From NCBI GenBank assembly GCA_032871835.1, contig CM065302.1, positions 1,797,094 through 1,861,093 of the forward strand: a stretch of 64,000 bases of DNA. Reading direction: 5' to 3'. How positions within the stretch are numbered: position 1 is the stretch's first letter; the number at the start of each line of letters is the position of its first letter. Source of the stretch: Dipteronia dyeriana (taxonomy: Eukaryota; Streptophyta; Magnoliopsida; Sapindales; Sapindaceae). The position numbers and the translations under genes were made by a program. The notes below the pieces were generated by a model. That model was not told where the DNA came from. It did not search any database and saw nothing but the letters and a program-made list of their open reading frames with translations. Shown one piece after another: positions 58,148 to 64,000 of the stretch.

Positions 58148-59894
58148 TGTAAGTTCCTCGGTTTTTGATTGGCTCAATTTGTTGACAACCACATTTGGGG
58201 ATTATTGTGTAAGGGTAGTTTAGGTCATCATTGCTCAAGACTCAGCTCAAGCTTCAAAAGATAAATCACTTGCTTAACCTTGTTTGAAGAGTTTTAGTGC
58301 ACACACACACTCTCATGCATGTTTTTGATCATCTTGCACACACACACTCTCATGCATGTTTTTGATCATCTTGCATGAATGCTTAATTGTCGTATCTTGC
58401 TTGGGGGTTTGATGCATTTTGTTTGCCCTTAGAAAGGGATTTTCCTCTTAACCACGGCTGGGACCGCTCCCTATGCATTGCCTACGCCGCGGTCTGCATA
58501 ACGGTGTTTACTAGAGGCTGCACGTTATGGCCACCGTGGTCTCCCAAGTGGTGTTTCACAAGCGTTGCATGTTGTCGAGACCATGGTCTGTGCACCTGCA
58601 AGCATAGCGGCCTACAGAGCGGCGTTGTCTAGGCAATGCACCGCTTTCTGTGTCACGGTCTGGACACTTGCCTTGGCGACGACACGCACAGCAGTCATGA
58701 CGGGAATTGGTTGCCCTGTCCAAAACGATGTCGTTTCGTGTATGACACATTATATATATGTTCTCTTCTCTTCTCTTTGGTTTTTGGGGAGTCCAATAAG
58801 CCATTTTTATTGTTCAAGCTTTTCTTTAAGAGAGAAATTGACTCCAAGAGAGAGAGAGAGCTCCCAAGAACTCATTTTGACTCAACTAAACTCTAATCCA
58901 TGAGAATCTAGCATTTTCTTGCATCTTCCAGACATGATTTATCTTGTTGGTCTTTGACTAGGTAATCTCTACATGACCTAAAATCTCTTGTTTCATTTTT
59001 ATGACATGTATGCCTAGGTTTAGCAATTATTGTTCATTAAATGTATGTTATTGAGTTTAATTGCATTTATAACATGCTTGGGTTGTTGATTGTTGGTTGA
59101 TATTTATATTTTGTGATAGCTAGGGTTTGTGACCATTTTACCCTTTTAGCTAAATCTCTATGATTTGCATTTAGATATTGTCTAGGACTCATTGATTGCA
59201 TTTTGTGATTACATTTTGTGATTACATTATAGTCCTTGCCATGTTTGATGACAACTTATGTTGAAATGGCTTTGTTTGATAACTAGGATATATTGTTGTA
59301 TAACTATATCTAGTTAAGTCTTCATAAGCATTCATTTAGATATTGATATCTAGGAATTGTACTTAGTAACATTCTTAAATTCCTAAATAAGCATTTAGTG
59401 TTGCCTAGCATTACTTGCATGTTTGAATATTTTATCATATTCACTTAGGTTGTGTTTGACTCTTCATTGAGGTTAAGTCTTGTGACTAAGTTGTTAGTGC
59501 ACAAGCAAATAGATCAAGAATCACTATTAAAGCCCGTTGGGTAGAGTGAAAGGGTTAGTAACTGGAGGGTGTGACGGGGGGTCAACCTAGGTTGTAAACT
59601 TTCATTCAATAGTGGATTTGAGGATCTAGTGTGGCACACATATCAGCCCATGGGTTTTCCCATTTGGAAGGTTTCCACATAAATATTGTGTGTTGTTATT
59701 GTTTTAAGCATAATTGATTTTATTGAATGCTTGTTTATTCGAGGTAATTTGTGTTAATATTGATTAATCGAAAAATCGGTAATTGATTCGATTAAAACCT
59801 ATTCACCCCCCCCCCCCCCCTTCCCCTTCCCCTTCCCCTTCCCCTTCCCCTTCCCCTCTAGGTTATAGACACAGACGTTTTTAGGGAATTTTCA
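58148..59894 (+). repeat. nested element 3' LTR
   Basis: 1747 bp. Compared with the 5' LTR it has a 38-bp tandem duplication (58305-58376, CACACTCTCATGCATG units) and lacks about 30 bp of the GC-rich island near 58540. It also repeats TTTTGTGATTACA (near 59210) and has CCCCTT units (59818-59856) in place of CCCCT. Overall divergence is several percent, more than for Copia-1. Confidence 0.92.
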
Positions 59895-59899
59895 ATACC

Positions 59900-61920
59900 T
59901 TGAAAGAGATGATGAATGCAATGCTGATAAGTTCTGGAGTGCCTCAGAACATGTGGGGTGATGCTATATTGTCTAGCAATTACCCTTTAAACAAGGTACC
60001 CCGAAAGAAAGAAAACAAGACACCATATGAACTATGGAAAGGAAGAAAGCCTTCATATAAATTCTTACGAATGTGGGGGTGTCTTGTCAAAGTAGTCATA
60101 CCTATACCTAAGAAGGTGAAAATAGGTCCGAAAACTGTTGACTGTATTTTCATTGGATATGCACAAAACAGTAGTACTCATCGATTCTTGGTCTATAAAT
60201 CTGACATATCAGATATACATAAAAACACGATAATGAAATCTAGAAATGCAATGTTTTTTGAACATGTATTTCCATGTAAATCCAATGATGAAGCAAGTTC
60301 GTCAAAACGAACACATGCTGATAGTTATGAGGACCAAGAACAAGGAAATGAAGTAGAGGATGAACCTATACGTAGCAAAAGAGCAAGGACGAAAACATCT
60401 TTTGGTCCAAATTTTATGACCTATTTGCTAGAAGGTGAACCTCGGACTTTCAAAGAAGCGGTAAGCTCCTATGAAGGACTCTTGTGGAAAGAGGCAATTA
60501 AGAGCAAAATTGATTCCATCCTTCACAATCATACTTGGAATTAGTGAATCTTCCTCCGAGATGTAAACCGCTAGGATCCAAATGGATTTTTAAAAGAAAG
60601 ATAAAAGCAGATGGATCAATTGATAAGTATAAGGCCAGACTTGTAATTAAAGGTTACAATCAACGAGAAGGCCTAGACTACTTTGATACATATTCTCTTG
60701 TGACAAGAATAACCTCCATTAGAATGATACTTGCAATCGCAGCTTTGTGAAATCTTGAAGTACATCAAATGGATGTGAAAACGGCTTTCTTAAATGGAGA
60801 TTTAGATAAAGAAATTTACATTGAACAACCTGAGGGTTTTTTTACTCCAGGACAAGGAAAGAAAGTCTGTAAATTGGTGAAGTCTTTATATGGTTTAAAG
60901 CAAGCATCGAAATAATGACATGACAAATTTGACAATGCTATGATGTCAAACGGATTTAAGATCAACGAATGTGACAAATGTGTTTATGTCAAGGACACGG
61001 AAATTGGCTATGTCATTGTGTGCCTTTACATTGATGACATGCTCATTGTTGGTAGTGATGATAAAATGGTCAAATCTACCAAGGACATGTTGAAATCAAG
61101 ATTTGATATGAAAGATATGGGACTGGTTGATGTAATGTTGGGAATGAAAATCTCAAGGACATATAACAAACTCATACTAAGTCAATCACACTATATTGAC
61201 ATGATTCTTGAGAAATTCAATAAAAATGATTCTGGAATTTCTATAACACCAGTAGATACAAATCTACATCTATTCAAGAATAAGGGTGAGAGCATCTCTC
61301 AACTAGAATATTCTCGAGTGATAGGAAGTCTGATGTACTTAACAAGTTGTATAAGACCAGACATAGTGAATGCAGTCAGCAAATTAAGCAGATATACGAG
61401 TAATCCAGGAACCGATCACTGAAAATGAATAGTAAGAGTACTGAAGTACTTATGATTCACTCGTAATCATGGACTGCATTATACCAGATATCAAGCGGTC
61501 CTAGAAGGATACACTGATGCTAACTGAATATCTGATATGAAGGATTCAAAATCCACTAGTGGGTATGTGTTCACACTAGGTGGTACGACGGTATCTTGGA
61601 AATCCTCCAAACAAACATGTATAGCCAGATCCACCATGGAATCTGAGTTTATAGCATTAGATAAATGTGGAGAGGAGGCTGAATGGCTACGCCAATTCTT
61701 AGAAGATATTCCAAGATGGCCAAAGCCTGTGCTGACGATTTGTATTCACTGTGATAGTCAATCAGCAATAGGAAGAGCACAGAGCAACATGTATAATGGG
61801 AAGTCTAGACATATACGTCGAAGACATAATACCATTAGACAACTAATCTCAACTGGAGTTATATCTATTGATTATGTAAGGTAAAAAGATAACATTGCGG
61901 ATCCGCTAACTAAAGGGTTA
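59900..61920 (+). pseudogene. Copia-2 pol, 3' part (integrase end, RT, RNase H)
   Basis: Resumes TLKEMMNAMLISSGVPQNMW exactly where the 5' part stopped. Integrase C-terminus: [71 protein letters not shown], catalytic YIDDMLIVG (near 61030) and GSLMYLTSCIRPDI. RNase [37 protein letters not shown] and [12 protein letters not shown]; it ends near NIADPLTKGLTKN (61915). Stops near 60541, 60748, 60913-60918, 61420, 61426, 61454, 61524 and 61882 mostly replace Trp, Gln or Arg codons. Confidence 0.9.
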
Positions 61921-62364
61921 ACAAAAAACTAGTTGAGACATCATCGAGAGGAATGGGACTAAAGCCCATTAGATAAAAAGTCGATACAATGGACACCCAA
62001 CCTAGTTGACTGGAGATCCCAAGATCTAGGTTCAATGGGACAACCAAGTTGTAAGACTCAGTTGGATCACTGTGGGGGTTGCCCTCAAGTCCATTCCTAT
62101 GATGAAACAGTGATACCCGTATGGAAAAGGTTAAACTATGGTTTTTAATGATTCTTATGAGTCAAAATTTCTAGCTATGGAAATCCGAGCAGAGTAAAGC
62201 GGGTTACTCTTAATTAAGAAATCACCTATGTGAGAGAGAAGTGAGGCCGTTTCTAAAAGAGAATAGTGAAGGGCTATATTCTCCAGAGACTCTCACAGAA
62301 CCAGGCGCATGCTCATGGCCAAAACGAATATAAAAATGAGAACCAAATCGGGGGGGGGGGGGGG
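61921..62364 (+). other. Copia-2 3' non-coding region and poly(G) tract
   Basis: 444 bp without coding sequence. It ends in a run of 15 G (62350-62364) immediately before the LTR-homologous part, taking the place of a polypurine tract. Confidence 0.7.
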
Positions 62365-63043
62365 CAAATCATGGACCCCGAACCTTCGAATGCACGACTC
62401 GTATTTGGGCGCGACCTGCGGACACGAATGCCACTCTAATTGGACCGTGAGAGTACAGTTGACCTTTTGCTACTTTCCTAAGTCAACGTTTTTTGATTGT
62501 GATGAATAAGGAAAGCTTTAATTGTTTGGATTCTGATTTCTTACTTGATCATTAAGAATACAGAATCGGGTTTTAATTAGAAATAAATCTCTTTGGAGAA
62601 TATTATCTAATTAAATTATTTCCTTATTAAATCAAAAACGAATTTTCCAAAATAATCCCGAATTAATCTCAAAACCCTAGTGTTTCGGTTTGGGTATTTA
62701 ATACCTCTAATATTTTGTTCAATCTACCGAAAAGAAATACAAAATTTAGAGGCAGCCGTATTCGTATTCGTATTCTATTCTTCTTCTCTGTTTCTTGGTA
62801 AGTTTAAACTCGATTTGAGTTCGCTGATAGTGGTGTGCTTAAGCGTACCACTGGTTAAGCCGTTGTATCATGTGAGACAATCGCTTAATACACATACGGT
62901 GTTGTCCGGTAAAATTGTCTTAAGGACACCGTGTTAAACACGGGCCTCGGTTCATACACTGTTTTCTAACGTGTTGTTTTCTTGTATTGTTACTTTCTGT
63001 TTCCAAATACCTACCAGATTTCTTTTTGGAATTAGGATTTACA
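62365..63043 (+). repeat. Copia-2 3' LTR
   Basis: 679 bp, ending GGATTTACA directly before the CCTAG duplication. It lacks a normal TG start at its left side, where the poly(G) run adjoins CAAATCATGG. Confidence 0.85.
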
Positions 63044-63048
63044 CCTAG

Positions 63049-64000
63049 TATTGTCTTGAAAATGTAATCACTTGTTTACTGAATTGTGACAATTTCACCG
63101 ATGATAATAAGAAAAAATATATTTACATTCAAATTAATATATATTTTTAAATGAATTACTAATTAAGGTAATAATGATCGATTGATCTTACAGATTCTTT
63201 GCTAGTTCAACTAATCGACTTTCAAAGAAGGATTAGTAAATTTTAAATAAAGTTTATTGGCATAAATCTTAGCCAAAACACCAAGTAAAGAATATATGAT
63301 TGATTACTTTCTCAAAAAAAAAAAAGAATATTCTATGATTGATTTAAACAAATAATTAAACTCATATGATCTTTTAGATTTAGAGAAATTAATTATTACA
63401 ACTTATGACTTCATGGTTAAAACTTTTGTTGATTTGATTAAATGGAAAATTTTAAGACTTTCTCAGTTTCTTGTGACAAAAAAAAAATTGAGGAATTCTA
63501 TATTTTTTTTTTGTTAAATAAAGTAATAAGTTTGTATCTAATTATTTTCTTTAATTAACACAAGAAATTTTAGTAAATGTATTTAAAAAATGTTGATAGT
63601 AATGTTTTATTTTGAAATTTTCAAGTAAACTTACATTGGAATGAAATGGACACAGGACTGTTAAACGGATCGGTTGGATCTAGATCCGGATCTGGATCCG
63701 ATTATGTACATCCCATATCAATCCAATGAGACATTCGATCCGATTTGAACCATTTATTTTAGGATTTTGATTTGATTTGGACTTTTAAATTTTAATGCTC
63801 GAATCTAATTTCTAAATAGTAAATTTAAAAAACTGTAATGTATAAAAAAAATACAAAGGATCTGCATTCCATTCAGTTCGATTGGAATCTAAATAAATAA
63901 GATTGAATACTTTGTAAAAAAGATTAGGATGTGATATGATCACCGATTAGGATCGGATCGAACCAAACCAAAAGCCGAAAAATCGATATATAAATAAAGA
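63049..64000. other. intergenic; possible hAT-type end at the window edge
   Basis: AT-rich to 63650. From 63665 to the end, GGATCGG, GGATCCGGATC and CGGATCGAACC words recur, like the subterminal motifs of the hAT element at 18160-19815. The element, if any, is cut by the window end. No gene. Confidence 0.35.

Larger units (their letters stand above)
52971..59894 (+). mobile_element. nested gag-only LTR retrotransposon (TR-GAG-like), 6.9 kb
   Basis: LTRs at 52971-54702 (1732 bp) and 58148-59894 (1747 bp) begin TGTAAGTTCCTC and end TTTTCA. The 5-bp flanks GTGCC (52966-52970) and ATACC (59895-59899) are a target duplication differing by two G-to-A changes. The primer-binding site is TGGTATCAGAGC at 54706. 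The polypurine tract AAAGGGGGAGAT ends at 58147. The internal 3.4 kb encodes only Gag; no protease, integrase, RT or RNase H is found. Extra GGGGGAG tracts near 57830-57870 and the long LTRs recall SIRE/Maximus elements. It must rely on a partner for transposition. Confidence 0.9.
49511..63043 (+). mobile_element. Copia-2: Ty1/Copia element containing a nested LTR element
   Basis: The outermost bases are TGTAAATCC (49511) and GGATTTACA (63043). A perfect 5-bp duplication CCTAG lies at 49506-49510 and 63044-63048. LTR-homologous blocks are 49810-50459 and 62365-63043. gag, protease, integrase, RT and RNase H follow Copia order; the integrase is split by a second element (52971-59894). The left end is abnormal: 49511-49607 is an inverted copy of the LTR 3' end. 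The solo LTR at 20445-22340 is a relative. Many stops; inactive. Confidence 0.9.

Overview
This is a gene-poor, AT-rich stretch of a flowering-plant nuclear genome, almost certainly a eudicot. The evidence is intron-bearing plant genes (a CC-NB-LRR resistance gene, a type-I pectinesterase, a pectinesterase-inhibitor gene, ribosomal P0) set among Copia, LINE, MULE, hAT and Tourist-like transposons. All calls come from reading the sequence; no database search was run.

Left third (1-22.4 kb). Unassigned AT-rich DNA carries a tandem G-box repeat (2.6-2.9 kb), a 0.8 kb Tourist-like element (3.2-4.05 kb) and a hairpin MITE (6.8 kb). A minus-strand CC-NB-LRR gene (17.8 to 9.1 kb) is split by a full-length 6.08 kb Copia element (Copia-1, 10499-16578). 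That element has 0.87 kb LTRs and a perfect TAACA target-site duplication, and the R-gene reading frame closes exactly when one duplication and the element are removed. Upstream lie a 1.66 kb non-autonomous hAT element with a perfect 8-bp duplication, a ~0.2 kb tandem duplication, and a diverged solo LTR with a 5'-truncated LINE inside it.

Middle (22.4-42 kb). A decayed Mutator-like transposase (MULE-1, minus strand, 24.7-27.0 kb) lies between long inverted repeats. After it come a fold-back MULE-type MITE with a perfect 9-bp duplication, a second Tourist-like copy in the opposite orientation, and a 9.4 kb element (MULE-2, 32465-41881). MULE-2 carries two convergent genes: a mudrA-like transposase (plus) and a roughly ten-exon DUF1985/Ulp1-type cysteine protease gene (minus). 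Two arrays of about 40 imperfect 21-bp repeats flank the pair, one of them inside intron 1 of the protease gene. MULE-2 sits in a pectinesterase-inhibitor gene whose frame is continuous across the 9-bp target duplication, which fixes the element's ends. Before the insertion, that inhibitor gene stood head-to-head with the pectinesterase gene about 1 kb away.

Right third (43-64 kb). The pectinesterase gene (42981-45044, two exons) is the only apparently intact host gene. A 5'-truncated ribosomal P0 pseudogene with introns follows (46.5-47.4 kb). The rest is Copia-2 (49511-63043, CCTAG duplication), whose integrase is split by a 6.9 kb gag-only LTR retrotransposon with 1.73-1.75 kb LTRs (52971-59894). 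The outer left end of Copia-2 is an inverted copy of its own LTR 3' end, an unusual structure. Stop codons in the old elements are largely of the kind made by single C-to-T or G-to-A changes, as expected for methylated, silenced DNA.

Most promising novelty: MULE-2, with its Ulp1-like gene, paired 21-bp arrays and precisely mapped insertion into the inhibitor partner of a pectinesterase gene; and the inverted-end Copia-2 with a nested gag-only element.
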